Positions 1 through 8,838 are shown, counted from the first letter of the stretch. The stretch: 63,127 nt of DNA from Bacillota bacterium (GCA_020161295.1 JAIUOA010000014.1:1-63127), one strand, 5' to 3'. The notes: generated by a model from the sequence alone, not told the origin. A program made the numbers and translations.

Positions 1-117
1 TTATTTGTCGTGTTTAATACTTGTTATTTAAAATAAAAAAACAGCAACAGAGTATGCTCTCGCATTCTGTTGCTGCTGTTTTGTGTAGAATACTGTCTTA
101 ACTTAATGACATTGACC
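1..117 (-). mobile_element. End of a repeated element, probably an IS (left copy)
   Basis: These 117 bases are the exact reverse complement of 62999-63115. The element's outer tip is at 117 (reading inward on the minus strand it starts GGTCAATGTC) and its body runs off the left edge. No transposase is in view, so the family is not assigned. It contains a strong hairpin (arms around CAGCAACAGA and TCTGTTGCTG, about 40-80). Identity over the full length with an abrupt end at 117/118 points to two copies of one recent element. That it is an IS is inferred from the clean gene disruption at the right copy. Confidence 0.7.
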
Positions 118-443
118 ATTTAGGTTTGTTTTTTTCATATTAAATATAAATATGACACATTTCTGCGTTGAAATCCATCGACAAAGTTATTATAGCTTTT
201 TACATTATATTCACTTAATTAAAATATAACAATAGTGCTTGAAACTTGGATTTACATTTCAAGGTATTATGACTAAAATAACGTAGTTTACTTAAAAACT
301 TAGTCTAATTTTAATTCTAATTAAAATCCACCTTTATCCTATTTATATTATATGCTGATATTTTATTTTTATGAATTTATTATTTGATCTATTAAACGCC
401 GTAGTAAAAACTTCATCCATTACCGTTTTATTTTTTTTATAAA
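118..443. other. AT-rich gene-free stretch with a diverged repeat (copy A)
   Basis: No convincing gene. About 173-325 matches, in the same order, words found again at 1503-1620 on the far side of the stalk-protein gene: ATCCATCG (173 and 1503), AAACTTGGA (242 and 1537), ATAACGTAGT (278 and 1568). Copy A has an extra AT-rich insert relative to copy B. It looks like the decayed end of a second copy of the flanking DNA or of a small ORF. Confidence 0.5.
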
Positions 444-1364
444 TTATTCTTTCCAAGTAATTTTTCCTGATGTATAATCAAGTGAATATTTACCTGAAGT
501 TACAACTTTACCATTAAGTCTTGAAGCATAATAGATATTTTCAGTAGAATTATAAGTTCCCATAATATCTTTTACCATTTGGGTTCCTATAATAGTTCCA
601 TCATTTCCAAGAAGTGCTGTAAGTGAATTTATAGTAAATTCATCCCATCCTGGAACAAGACTTCCTATTTTAAGACTTATCAATCCTGGTTGTTCATAAG
701 AAATAACATAAACCCAGTTTACAGCAGTTCCATCTGTAACATTGCTTGACATATAGAAAGAACGTCCCATTACCATTACCTGTGAAATATCACTTCCTGC
801 TGGAATTTTTTTAAACATTGAATAATATACATCTGATTGTTCAGAAGTCAATCCTGTGTTTTCCCATCCCATATCTACCATCACTGGAAGTGTTCCAGTT
901 GTATTTCCGATAGTTATGATATGTGCTTGTTTGTTTCCTGCTTGTGGGTCTTTTCCAAATTTGTATCCTATCTTGTAGCCAAGACTTTCAGATACAAATC
1001 TTAATGGAACAAATGTTCTTCCGCCTGAAAGAACGGTTGTGGTGTCAAATTCTTGTTTAACACCGTTTACGATGCCGTAGCTTCTACCATTTGGCAGCTC
1101 GATAGTCGTTTGGCCTAGTACAACTTTTGCTGTTGAAGTAACACTGTTCCAAGTAACTTCAGCACCTAAATTCTCACTTACGGCTCTGAGTGGGATCATC
1201 GTCCGTCCATTTGAATCAATGTATGGTTGCGCATCAGGGGAGTATAAGTATAAGCCGTTGACATAAATATTTACTGGATAAACGACTTTCGTTGCTTCTG
1301 CAAATGATGTTGGTAAAATTAACATCATTAAAGCAATTAGTGTAAGTAAGATCCTTTTCTTCAA
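444..1364 (-). CDS. Secreted copper-amine-oxidase-like stalk-domain protein
   Basis: A 306-residue exported protein. Residues 1-22 are a signal peptide (MKKR, then a hydrophobic core, then SFA). Residues about 25-150 contain two copies of the stalk motif typical of PF07833 (copper amine oxidase N-terminal-like domain): GRTMIPLRAVSENLGAEVTW and GRTFVPLRFVSESLGYKI. The C-terminal half is not recognised. The start is TTG at 1364 with GGAGG seven bases upstream; no ATG fits better. In Clostridia such domains occur on cell-wall-associated proteins, but copper or amine oxidase activity is not implied. The gene is AT-rich, sits alone between an element end and a terminator, and is flanked by a diverged repeat, which suggests acquired DNA. 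Function beyond surface or secreted location is unknown. Confidence 0.8.
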   Translation of the reverse strand: MKKRILLTLIALMMLILPTSFAEATKVVYPVNIYVNGLYLYSPDAQPYIDSNGRTMIPLRAVSENLGAEVTWNSVTSTAKVVLGQTTIELPNGRSYGIVNGVKQEFDTTTVLSGGRTFVPLRFVSESLGYKIGYKFGKDPQAGNKQAHIITIGNTTGTLPVMVDMGWENTGLTSEQSDVYYSMFKKIPAGSDISQVMVMGRSFYMSSNVTDGTAVNWVYVISYEQPGLISLKIGSLVPGWDEFTINSLTALLGNDGTIIGTQMVKDIMGTYNSTENIYYASRLNGKVVTSGKYSLDYTSGKITWKE

Positions 1365-1424
1365 AATAAAACCTCCATAAGTTTTCTAACTATACTTTAC
1401 ATACTTTTACAATTTGAATCAACT

Positions 1425-1451
1425 AAAAAAAGGCTTATAGCCTTTTTTTTA
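1425..1451. terminator. Bidirectional intrinsic terminator
   Basis: A-run, GGCT-TATA-AGCC type stem, T-run of eight. The symmetric A and T runs let it act on either strand. It insulates the stalk-protein gene from the DNA upstream of it. Confidence 0.7.
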
Positions 1452-1603
1452 TACTAAAATAAAGTATATCATCTAATACACCGTAATGTATTGACGTGAG
1501 GTATCCATCGGCAATGTATATAAGCAATAGAGCTGCAAACTTGGATAACATTCACAGGTATGTTCTTATAACGTAGTCATTTAAGACTTAGCCTAATCTC
1601 GAA

Positions 1604-1807
1604 TTAACGAAACTCTTCTTCCATTTTTATCATTATATGCGACGTTGTATTATTTATTCCATAAATAAAGTAATAAATATACATATTTCTTAACTTGATA
1701 ATTCGAGCCATAATAATATATGGATACCGCAACAAATAATCAGAATTTTGAATATTGTCGATCTCTTTGATTATCATCTCTGGATTTAGAATATTATCAA
1801 TAATCAC
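1604..1807 (-). pseudogene. Doubtful 67-residue ORF, possible gene remnant
   Basis: GTG-started frame without a clear Shine-Dalgarno sequence, rich in Ile, Asn and Tyr. Its 3' end lies in repeat copy B and its last residues resemble a frame in copy A. No family recognised. It could be the tail of a decayed gene or chance in AT-rich DNA. Confidence 0.25.
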
Positions 1808-1988
1808 AGTCGATCTGAACTTTTACTATTAAGAAAGAGATTTAGTATCCTTATTATTAGACATGACTTTTAGTGAACTGCTATAATATTAGATATAAAG
1901 ATTAAGCAATTTCTAAAACTGTATTTTGTATGTCCCTGAGTAAGATACGGCGAACCTTATCATAAGTAAATAAGACTTTTAAGGAGAC

Positions 1989-2033
1989 AAGGGTGTGCTG
2001 TAAAATATGCGTTGTATTTTACAGCACACCCTT
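1989..2033 (+). promoter_or_regulatory. Perfect 18-bp hairpin in the toxin-antitoxin leader
   Basis: Arms AAGGGTGTGCTGTAAAAT (1989-2006) and its exact complement (2016-2033) with a nine-base loop. It lies 30 bases before the antitoxin start and is not followed by a clean T-run. It may be an autoregulatory operator, an attenuator, or an RNA structure controlling translation. A short frame with its own AAGGAG (1981-1986) and GTG (1993) reads straight through it. Confidence 0.6.
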
Positions 2034-2063
2034 ATATAATTTTAATAGAAGGAGTTGATGAAA

Positions 2064-2309
2064 ATGTCAAATATAAGACCGGTTTCTGATTTAAGAAATT
2101 ACAATGATGTACTGAATGCCTGTAAAGAAGATTCACCTGTGTATCTTACAAAAAAGGGACATGGTAAATATGTGCTAATGGATATTGAAGATTATGAAAA
2201 GATGAAAGCGTCCCTAAAGCTTATGTCGCATATTGAAGAAGGTGAAAAATCCGCCAGAGAGGATAGTTGGATTTCGATGGATGATATTGAATCTGCCTTA
2301 GGATTATAA
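2064..2309 (+). CDS. Phd/YefM-family antitoxin
   Basis: An 81-residue antitoxin of a type II toxin-antitoxin pair. The N-terminal part (SNIRPVSDLRNYNDVLN) is the Phd/YefM DNA-binding fold, followed by the family-typical segment around VLMDIEDYEKM and an acidic C-terminal tail that would wrap the toxin. ATG 2064 is chosen because GAAGGAG ends nine bases upstream; ATG 2058 overlaps the stop of the 21-codon leader frame and could be used by coupling. Two bases separate it from the toxin gene, so the two are co-transcribed. By analogy with the family it should repress its own promoter, perhaps through the 18-bp palindrome just upstream. Confidence 0.88.
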   Translation: MSNIRPVSDLRNYNDVLNACKEDSPVYLTKKGHGKYVLMDIEDYEKMKASLKLMSHIEEGEKSAREDSWISMDDIESALGL

Positions 2310-2311
2310 AT

Positions 2312-2617
2312 ATGTACGAGGTTCAGTTTTCACCATTGGCTAAACAAGATCTTATTAAAATCATAGGTTATTTAGAAGAAGCATTCGATAATGAAATTGC
2401 TTCAGAAAAGATAAGACAGTTGCTTAATAGCATCAGGAAGTTTGAAACGTTTCCATTACTGGGTAGACCTCTGATGAATGTCATCGACATCCCCACAGAT
2501 TATATGTATTTTGTCGTAGATAAAAACTATGTGTTTTACCGTTTAGAAAAAGAAACAGTAAAGATTATTCGTATTATTGATACAAGGCAAGATTATATCG
2601 ATGTTTTGTTTGGATAG
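2312..2617 (+). CDS. RelE/ParE-family toxin
   Basis: A 101-residue toxin paired with the Phd/YefM antitoxin. It begins MYEVQFSPLAKQDLIKIIGYL, the usual RelE/ParE start, and ends with the strand YVFYRLEKETVKIIRIIDTRQDY, where RelE/ParE toxins carry their C-terminal strands and basic residues. Family members either cut mRNA on the ribosome (RelE) or inhibit gyrase (ParE); the sequence alone does not decide. Length is normal and the frame intact. The next gene starts 40 bases on, on the same strand. Confidence 0.85.
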   Translation: MYEVQFSPLAKQDLIKIIGYLEEAFDNEIASEKIRQLLNSIRKFETFPLLGRPLMNVIDIPTDYMYFVVDKNYVFYRLEKETVKIIRIIDTRQDYIDVLFG

Positions 2618-2657
2618 CGAAAACACACCGAATAGACCTTTATGGGAGCCAGAACTT

Positions 2658-4529
2658 ATGAAGAAATCGATTGTTTTACTAATTGTATTTACCACGCTAT
2701 TTAGTCTGGCAGGATGCTCTAAACAGAATCGGGACGCATCAAATACGACTGGGCAAGAGCAAACAACCCCTATATACCTTGATTCAAATAAGTCCACTGC
2801 TGAGCGCGTTTCCGATCTTCTAAGTCGAATGACACTTGAAGAGAAAGCGGCACAGATGGTTCAGGGCGAACGAGGCACCGTTACTGATAATGATTTAAAG
2901 AAATATGGACTCGGCTCTATTCTCAGTGGTGGTGGCAGTGTGCCAGGTGAAGGAACGATTGAGGACTGGGAAAAAATGATGACGCGTTATCAGGACGCTA
3001 TTTTATCGCGTGAGCTTAAGATACCGATGCTCTACGGTATAGATGCTGTTCACGGGCATTCCAACGTTAAGGAAGCAATCATCTTTCCACACAACATCGG
3101 ATTGGGGGCTGCAAATGACCCTGTCCTCGTTAAGGAAATGGCTAAAATCGTCGCAAAGGAAATGAAACTGACGAAGATCATGTGGAACTTTTCACCCTGT
3201 GTGGCGATTGCCAGCGACCCGAGGTGGGGTAGAACCTATGAATCTTTTTCTACAGACACAAAGATAGTTACTGAACTGGGTAATGCTTACTTTGAAGGCA
3301 TGAAAGAATCGGGAGTAGTGGCTACTGCGAAGCATTATGTCGCAGATGGCGGCGTTACATTTGGAACAGGCATAGGTGGTAACCTTATCGATAGAGGGGA
3401 TGCTCAGATGTCTGAGGAAGAGCTTAGAGAGATTTATCTAGAACCGTATAAGGTACTTGTTAAAAACGGAGTACCTGTCGTTATGGCCTCTTTCAGTAGC
3501 TTTAACGGTGAACCGATGCATAGCCATAAATATTTATTAACCGATGTATTAAAGGATGAGTTAGGTTTTAAAGGCTTTATCGTGTCCGACTGGGAGGCGA
3601 TTCATCTTTTAGATGAGGGGTTCGACTTTAACGATCAGGTACAGCTTTCTATCAATGCAGGTATAGATATGCTGATGGAACCTAATGAGTGGTTAAACGC
3701 AATTGAAGCGATTGTATCAAATGTTGAAGATGGAAAGATTCCAATGTCTAGAATAGACGATGCAGTAAGTCGAATACTGACGGTAAAATTTGACTCGGGT
3801 TTGTTAGAAGAGCCCTATCTGACTAAAGAAGGATCAGAAGATAAAGCTTTGGGTGATGCTAATGATCGCAAGGTTGCATCTGAACTGGTGAGCAAGTCAT
3901 TGGTACTGCTTAAAAATGAAAATGAAATCTTACCCTTTAAAAAGGACGAAACGATATTTGTACTAGGACCTGGAGCGAATAATATCGGTTTACAGTGCGG
4001 TGGTTGGACCATTTACTGGCAAGGGTCTCCAGATATCGCTGGTTATCAACTTACAAAAGGCACCACTATCTTAAATGGGTTACAAAACTTAGGTGTAGGG
4101 CAGAATGTAACTTTCATAACCGATTTGAATCAAATTTCGAAAGCAGATAAAATTCTTCTGGTTCTGAGTGAAATGCCTTATGCAGAAATGAATGGTGATA
4201 CGGCTGACATGAGTATTATCGGTAGCCTTGCTTCACCAGAAAATAAGGCTGCCATAGAAATGGCAAATGCACAAAACAAGCCAATCGTCACTTTGATAAT
4301 AGCAGGAAGAGAAGTCCTTATAGACGAGTATGTAAATCAGTGGGATGGCTTGGTCATGGGTTTTTTGCCAGGAAGTGAAGGACAAGGTGTGGCAGATGTC
4401 TTACTTGGCATGCGAAATTTTGTGGGTAAACTTCCAATGCCGTGGTATAAAGAGGTTGAGGATATTGGAACTGAAAAAGCTGACTTGCTATATCCAGTAG
4501 GCTTTGGTTTAAGCTTCCCAAATGACTAA
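2658..4529 (+). CDS. GH3 beta-glucosidase, lipoprotein
   Basis: A 623-residue family 3 glycoside hydrolase anchored to the outer face of the membrane. ATG 2658 is chosen because MKKSIVLLIVFTTLFSLAGC is a lipoprotein signal with its lipidated Cys at position 20 and GGGAG lies upstream; the longer frame from 2577 overlaps the toxin. The (beta/alpha)8 domain has the conserved Lys-His pair in AKHYVADGG (about residue 225) and the catalytic Asp in VSDWEA (Asp311). The C-terminal alpha/beta domain follows (SLVLLKNE, then the glycine-rich NIGLQCGGWT). There is no fibronectin III tail. It likely releases glucose from beta-linked oligosaccharides outside the cell. No beta-glucan uptake genes are next to it. 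Confidence 0.9.
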   Translation: MKKSIVLLIVFTTLFSLAGCSKQNRDASNTTGQEQTTPIYLDSNKSTAERVSDLLSRMTLEEKAAQMVQGERGTVTDNDLKKYGLGSILSGGGSVPGEGTIEDWEKMMTRYQDAILSRELKIPMLYGIDAVHGHSNVKEAIIFPHNIGLGAANDPVLVKEMAKIVAKEMKLTKIMWNFSPCVAIASDPRWGRTYESFSTDTKIVTELGNAYFEGMKESGVVATAKHYVADGGVTFGTGIGGNLIDRGDAQMSEEELREIYLEPYKVLVKNGVPVVMASFSSFNGEPMHSHKYLLTDVLKDELGFKGFIVSDWEAIHLLDEGFDFNDQVQLSINAGIDMLMEPNEWLNAIEAIVSNVEDGKIPMSRIDDAVSRILTVKFDSGLLEEPYLTKEGSEDKALGDANDRKVASELVSKSLVLLKNENEILPFKKDETIFVLGPGANNIGLQCGGWTIYWQGSPDIAGYQLTKGTTILNGLQNLGVGQNVTFITDLNQISKADKILLVLSEMPYAEMNGDTADMSIIGSLASPENKAAIEMANAQNKPIVTLIIAGREVLIDEYVNQWDGLVMGFLPGSEGQGVADVLLGMRNFVGKLPMPWYKEVEDIGTEKADLLYPVGFGLSFPND

Positions 4530-4584
4530 GGTCTGACACTGGAGCGAGAAATAGCTTCATATTTCAATCATAGGAGATGATGAG

Positions 4585-5094
4585 ATGAATTATCGGATAG
4601 AAAAAAAGGCGAGTTTTAAGATGATCGGCGTGGAAAAAATCATCAGCATGGTAAATGGCGAGAATTTTATCGAAGTTCCAAGCTTTTGGCAAGCATGTTT
4701 TCAAGATGGCACGGTGGATAAACTTGATGCATTAGGTAAGGATGCGCCTCATCCTTGTGGTCCGGGGTTGTTTCCTGTAAATGCGATCATGTGTTATGAA
4801 GACTTAGGGAAAGAAGCTTTTCCATATCTTATCGGCACCTTTATGCCAGAAAAAGATATCCCAGAAGGCTATAAAGTCGTGGATGTACAGGAGGCGCTAT
4901 GGGCGATTTTCACCACAGAAAAGTATCTCCAGCCTAATACGTCTAGTGCGGTACAAGATGTATGGAAAGGAATCTATTCAGAATGGTTTCCGTCAACTCG
5001 TTATGAGCAAGCAGAAGGCCCCAATCTAGAGCTGTATTACGAAGATGAAGGCGGTTATGAGCACTGTGAAATTTGGATTCCGATAAAAGAGTAG
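4585..5094 (+). CDS. GyrI-like/AraC effector-binding-domain protein
   Basis: A 169-residue stand-alone small-molecule-binding domain of the GyrI-like (AraC effector-binding, SOUL/BRE-type) fold. The usual pattern is visible: an opening strand RIEKKASFKMIGVEKII, a Trp-containing helix (VPSFWQACF), the mid-domain strand NAIMCYED and a final EIWIPIKE strand. There is no DNA-binding domain. Such proteins bind hydrophobic or cationic compounds. It is followed after three bases by an acyltransferase, so the two may be co-expressed. The specific ligand is not predictable. Confidence 0.75.
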   Translation: MNYRIEKKASFKMIGVEKIISMVNGENFIEVPSFWQACFQDGTVDKLDALGKDAPHPCGPGLFPVNAIMCYEDLGKEAFPYLIGTFMPEKDIPEGYKVVDVQEALWAIFTTEKYLQPNTSSAVQDVWKGIYSEWFPSTRYEQAEGPNLELYYEDEGGYEHCEIWIPIKE

Positions 5095-5097
5095 TCC

Positions 5098-6201
5098 ATG
5101 AAAAAAACACATGTCGAGCTAGAAATTTTGAGAACGCTTTCATTTATTGCCGTGTTTAACCAGCATGTTTTAGGTGCGGCGGCGCGGCGAAATGAGGGTC
5201 TTTTGCCGATTAAGATGGAGTGGGTCATCTCCTTTTTATTTGAATTATCCCGGTTTGCGGTTCCTGCATTTGTGTTCATGTTTGGTCTTTTGATGGTCAT
5301 CACCTATAAAGAAAATACCAAATACACGGATTTCCTTAAACGCCGCTTTAAGCAAATCTACGTGCCCTATTTGATCGCGACGTTTGTTTATATCGCCTAT
5401 GACATCTATCGGTTTCAAGAAGAAATCGGGCTTATGGCATTAGGAAAGACGACCATTGAAAAAATACTGCTGGGAAATGGATTTTATCATCTCTGGTACA
5501 TCCCCATGATTTTTCAGTTTGTCATCTTCGCACCAGTCTTGTTCGCAGTGATCCGCATCATTCGATCGAACAAGATTGACCATAAGAAGCAAATGGTATT
5601 TTTCTCTGCTTTTATCGTTTTGTGTTTTGTTTACTTAACCATTATGCCTAAACTCGACCTGCCGGTGTTTATCAAAGCGAATTATACTAGGCTATTTCCC
5701 ACCTGGCTGTTCTATTTCGGTATAGGTGCTGCATGTGGGCTCAACTATGAAAGCGTAAAGGTTCATATTAAACGGTTTTTCCCGGTCGCTGCAGTGATCG
5801 CCATTGCGGCCATCGCGTTCGCCTTTTATAAGGATGTACAGTATATCGCCATTAATCAGAAGGTCCACTTTAATCAAGTGAGTTTTTTAGAGCCGGTATA
5901 TGCTGTACTCACAGTGATCGAGATTTTTGCATTAATCGGATTTGCTGATCTCATTAAAAGGAGTAACCTAGTTTCCAGAGTGAGCTTGATGATGGGTGCC
6001 AATTCTTTCACCGCCTATCTATTACATGCACTGATTATTTCCATCGTTTCGATGCAAATCGCTGGTTTTCAACCCGATTTGAACCTAACTATTTTTTACA
6101 TGATACTTTATCCTGTGACACTGGTGCTTACCGTGTTCCTATCTGCGCTCATAAACAGCGCAACGAAGTTTGTTAGAAGAACCCCGATTAAACAGTCATA
6201 G
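5098..6201 (+). CDS. Acyltransferase family 3 membrane protein
   Basis: A 367-residue, ten-helix membrane acyltransferase (Acyl_transf_3, OafA/WecH type). It opens with [20 protein letters not shown], where the His of the NQH segment matches the family's conserved catalytic His; a second family region is [16 protein letters not shown]. These enzymes move acetyl or other acyl groups onto sugars or cell-wall glycans on the outer face. Start ATG 5098 follows the previous stop by three bases and has only a weak ribosome site, so translation is probably coupled. The acceptor is unknown. Confidence 0.85.
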   Translation: MKKTHVELEILRTLSFIAVFNQHVLGAAARRNEGLLPIKMEWVISFLFELSRFAVPAFVFMFGLLMVITYKENTKYTDFLKRRFKQIYVPYLIATFVYIAYDIYRFQEEIGLMALGKTTIEKILLGNGFYHLWYIPMIFQFVIFAPVLFAVIRIIRSNKIDHKKQMVFFSAFIVLCFVYLTIMPKLDLPVFIKANYTRLFPTWLFYFGIGAACGLNYESVKVHIKRFFPVAAVIAIAAIAFAFYKDVQYIAINQKVHFNQVSFLEPVYAVLTVIEIFALIGFADLIKRSNLVSRVSLMMGANSFTAYLLHALIISIVSMQIAGFQPDLNLTIFYMILYPVTLVLTVFLSALINSATKFVRRTPIKQS

Positions 6202-6218
6202 TAAAGGAGACGACTGAT

Positions 6219-6569
6219 ATGGCGCGTATGAATATAAATCAAATGAGCTTTGCAAGTGTTTACCCGCTTCTCGTGGCTAAAGCAGAGAGAAAGGGTAAAA
6301 CAAAAGCCGAAGTAGATGAAATTATTTTCTGGCTGACAGGCTATGATGAGGCTGGACTAAACATCGTTTTGACGAATAAAACAGATTATGAGCACTTTTT
6401 CAAGGAAGCGCCGGCCATGAATCCATCGAGAGGGCTGATTAAAGGGGTCATCTGCGGTGTTCGCATCGAGGAAATCGAAGATGAAATCATGCGGGAAGTC
6501 CGTTATCTAGATAAACTTATCGATGAGCTCGCTAACGGGAAGGCGATGGAAAAAATACTAAGAAAATAA
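6219..6569 (+). CDS. DUF2200 family protein
   Basis: A 116-residue protein with the family start [19 protein letters not shown] and the conserved segment [17 protein letters not shown]. Members are small cytoplasmic proteins with no assigned reaction. AAAGGAG precedes the ATG. It closes the run of four plus-strand genes and is followed directly by a terminator. Confidence 0.85.
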   Translation: MARMNINQMSFASVYPLLVAKAERKGKTKAEVDEIIFWLTGYDEAGLNIVLTNKTDYEHFFKEAPAMNPSRGLIKGVICGVRIEEIEDEIMREVRYLDKLIDELANGKAMEKILRK

Positions 6570-6570
6570 C

Positions 6571-6614
6571 AAAAAATCCTGAATCTCCTTTAATAGGGTG
6601 ATTCAGGATTTTTC
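6571..6614. terminator. Intrinsic terminator between convergent genes
   Basis: Stem AAATCCTGAATC paired with GATTCAGGATTT, with T-run on the plus side and A-run on the other. It can serve both the DUF2200 gene and the minus-strand permease gene. Confidence 0.85.
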
Positions 6615-6643
6615 GTTTATATGGGATGATCCTTAGGGGCAAA

Positions 6644-7981
6644 TTATGATTCTATATAGAACAGCATGCCGAGAGCGATGACAGCTACAGAGATAATGAG
6701 ATAAAAGCCGATGCTCGGATTCGTAATACCACCATAGACGATGATTAATGCACCGACCATGGCGCAGACAGGAACCACGAATCGCTTAACGAAGCTGAGA
6801 TCCTTAAAGGTTCTGATGTACCAGACGTATAAGAATATATAGAGGGCGTAGATCAAAACGATGGGAATTTCATCGAGTCCGATGTAACGCCCGAATAGCT
6901 CGTTAAGGCTAGCATACCAAAGGGCGACATATCCGAACGATAAAGCAGCTGAGAAGATAGCAGAGTTGCTTGGAATGCCTGATTTTTCACTTACCTTGAC
7001 CATGGCCTTAGGGAAAGGTCCCTGATTTCTAATGGCTAAGGAATAAGGGATTCTAATACATGAAAGTACCAGTCCATTTAAAGTTCCTAGGCACGAAACG
7101 ATAACGAAGACAGTGAGGATTACTGATGCAGCAGATCCGAAAAGCTGAGTAGTAGCGGTGGTGACCGCTTGATCGCCTTGTGCGATGATATCCTGTGTCG
7201 GCAATACAGACGCCACACCTAAAAAGTAAAGCACGTAGACGGCGAAAACGATTAATGCACCAAAAATGAGTGCTTTTGGAAGGTTCTTTTTAGAATCTCT
7301 AATCTCACTGTTGATCGTTACGGCTGTAATCCATCCTTCATAGGCAAAGGCGGTCGCTACGACTGCGCTGGCAAGTGTGCCACTTGATGAACCGATTGAA
7401 GAGGCAGCATTTGCAAAGTTAGTGGCAGTCATCTGATTAATCAAGCCAGAAATTGTACCGACGACAGCGACTAATGTCAGTGGAGTAAGTTTGATAACTG
7501 TGGCACTGACCTGAAACTTCCCAGCGAGTATCGGTGAATAGGTATTGAGCAAGTAAATTGCGACCATATAGAAAATGGAGAGCGCCCACGTACCCATTGA
7601 ATTCGTAGGATTTTCACTTCCCAGTAATATCATCGTGTATAGTGATGCAACCCAAGCGAGGATGGCGGATAATGGTGCATAATAGAGAACGCCTTTAAAC
7701 CAACCGACTAAATATCCGAAACGTTTACCGTAAGCCATTTCAGAATAGTCGACGATGCCGTTCGATTTTTCGATGCGCTGCGCAAACTCAGCAAAAACCA
7801 GAGAACCGAAAATCATGGAGAAAGCGCCCAGTCCCCAAGCAAGTAATGCGATGATGAGGTTACCGTTAGTAAGTGTCAGGACGTCATCCGCTTTAAAGAA
7901 TACGCCTGATCCGATGACGACCCCTACCACCATAGCGATGGCCGTGGGAAGACCGTATTTTTTTTCGAGTTTTTGTTCCAT
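6644..7981 (-). CDS. APC-family amino acid permease
   Basis: A 445-residue amino acid/polyamine permease with about twelve membrane helices. The first helix carries the glycine-rich substrate-binding stretch VVGVVIGSGVFF typical of APC carriers. The start is ATG 7981, preceded by GAGGTGG; an upstream in-frame extension to 8086 runs through the promoter and is rejected. A strong promoter lies at 8040-8068. The gene is downstream of the XRE-cupin regulator, near dipeptide-related genes, so an amino acid or amine substrate fits; the exact one is unknown. Confidence 0.88.
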   Translation of the reverse strand: MEQKLEKKYGLPTAIAMVVGVVIGSGVFFKADDVLTLTNGNLIIALLAWGLGAFSMIFGSLVFAEFAQRIEKSNGIVDYSEMAYGKRFGYLVGWFKGVLYYAPLSAILAWVASLYTMILLGSENPTNSMGTWALSIFYMVAIYLLNTYSPILAGKFQVSATVIKLTPLTLVAVVGTISGLINQMTATNFANAASSIGSSSGTLASAVVATAFAYEGWITAVTINSEIRDSKKNLPKALIFGALIVFAVYVLYFLGVASVLPTQDIIAQGDQAVTTATTQLFGSAASVILTVFVIVSCLGTLNGLVLSCIRIPYSLAIRNQGPFPKAMVKVSEKSGIPSNSAIFSAALSFGYVALWYASLNELFGRYIGLDEIPIVLIYALYIFLYVWYIRTFKDLSFVKRFVVPVCAMVGALIIVYGGITNPSIGFYLIISVAVIALGMLFYIES

Positions 7982-8039
7982 ACATCCACCTCGTATAATT
8001 TTTGCAGTCAAATCAATGTTCATCGCGATATTAGGTGTA

Positions 8040-8068
8040 ATTTTACGGGTTTCAACAGTGGTTGTCAA
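8040..8068 (-). promoter_or_regulatory. Sigma-A promoter of the APC permease
   Basis: On the minus strand, TTGACA (8068-8063), a 17-base spacer and TAAAAT (8045-8040). Transcription would start near 8033, giving a leader of about 50 bases. Confidence 0.7.
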
Positions 8069-8132
8069 TGTATTTATATTATACATGCTGCATAAAAAAA
8101 TGGATGGACTCTCAAATTTATGGAAATAGAAA

Positions 8133-8157
8133 GTGCAGCATAATGGTTATGCTGCAC
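8133..8157 (-). terminator. Hairpin after the XRE-cupin gene
   Basis: Perfect 11-bp stem GTGCAGCATAA / TTATGCTGCAC with a three-base loop, followed on the minus strand by a weak T-rich run. Probable terminator of the regulator gene. ATGCTGCA occurs again at 8087, so an alternative pairing is possible. Confidence 0.55.
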
Positions 8158-8180
8158 CAGATAAACATGTTTATTTATTT

Positions 8181-8196
8181 GTTTAATATATTGAAC
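8181..8196. promoter_or_regulatory. Candidate operator 2 of the XRE-cupin regulator
   Basis: GTTTAATATATTGAAC is a near-perfect palindrome and differs by one base per side from the site at 8823-8838. It sits just after the regulator's stop codon and upstream of the permease promoter. Confidence 0.5.
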
Positions 8197-8202
8197 GAAT
8201 TT

Positions 8203-8754
8203 TCAAAATGAAGGAGGTGTCATCGCCCAAATACTATGACTTTCACGATCACCGATGTTAATATATCGATGTGGAATTGAAGAGTCAAATGAGATGGAAT
8301 CGCCTTCGCCTAAGTAATATTCATTGCTTCCTACTTTAATAAGTAAATGGCCTTTAAGCACATAGCCACATTCTTCACCAGTGTGTGCGATCAACTCTTC
8401 AGTTGAAGATTCGCCACCCTTCAATATAATGTACAGAAATTCAATATTTCGATTCATATCGGGTGTGAGCAATTCGTAGATGCCGGTTGAACGATCGATG
8501 AGAAGGCGCTTGCGTTCATCCTTCCTAACAACAGGATTTGTCGAAAGACTCGGTTCATCATCAAAAAAGAATCCGACACTTACATTTAATGCCTTGGCCA
8601 CTTTATAAAGCGCTGTCACAGAAGGGACAACCTTGTCGTTCTCAATTTGACTGATCAAACCTGTGGAAACACCTGATTTTTCAGCTAGCTCCTTAATGCT
8701 GAGATTTAATTTTGTACGAAGGGCTCTGATTTTTTTGCCTAAATCTATGTCCAT
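8203..8754 (-). CDS. XRE-cupin transcriptional regulator
   Basis: A 183-residue two-domain regulator. Residues about 1-65 form an XRE helix-turn-helix (IRALRTKLNLSIKELAEKSG, then STGLISQIENDKVVPS). Residues about 105-180 form a cupin barrel (EECGYVLKGHLLIKVG, then LGEGDSISFDSSIPHRYIN) that would bind a small effector. Such regulators often control amino acid, amine or peptide catabolism and their own gene. It is divergent from the DUF819-dipeptidase operon, with a palindrome at 8823-8838 between them and a second copy downstream. GAGGTATAAAC precedes the ATG. Confidence 0.88.
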   Translation of the reverse strand: MDIDLGKKIRALRTKLNLSIKELAEKSGVSTGLISQIENDKVVPSVTALYKVAKALNVSVGFFFDDEPSLSTNPVVRKDERKRLLIDRSTGIYELLTPDMNRNIEFLYIILKGGESSTEELIAHTGEECGYVLKGHLLIKVGSNEYYLGEGDSISFDSSIPHRYINIGDRESHSIWAMTPPSF

Positions 8755-8822
8755 GTTTATACCTCGAAATCTTCTTTTTTTTATTATACATGAATCTTTC
8801 TGAAAATAATATTAAAATGTAA

Positions 8823-8838
8823 GTTCAATATATTGAAT
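8823..8838. promoter_or_regulatory. Candidate operator 1 of the XRE-cupin regulator
   Basis: GTTCAATATATTGAAT contains a perfect 14-base palindrome. It overlaps the -35 box of the divergent permease-dipeptidase promoter (8833-8838). Confidence 0.6.

Larger units (their letters stand above)
1452..2054. other. Intergenic region with repeat copy B, a doubtful small ORF and the toxin-antitoxin leader
   Basis: 1503-1620 is repeat copy B (see 118-443). A 67-codon minus-strand frame at 1604-1807 starts with GTG and has no good ribosome site. The last codons of this frame (IKMEEEFR) resemble the end of a frame in copy A (IKVDFN), so both may be ends of a decayed gene. A TATAAT-like box near 1882 and the hairpin at 1989-2033 lead into the toxin-antitoxin pair. 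Confidence 0.45.

Noticed and set aside
2577..2657. Extended N-terminus of the GH3 enzyme
   Set aside because: It overlaps the toxin gene and buries a textbook lipoprotein signal that starts at 2658.
7982..8086. Extended N-terminus of the APC permease
   Set aside because: It runs over the -10 box of the predicted promoter; ATG 7981 has a good ribosome site.
8087..8157. Attenuator for the APC permease using the three GCTGCA segments
   Set aside because: The permease has a strong promoter at 8040-8068, downstream of these segments, so they are not in its main transcript.
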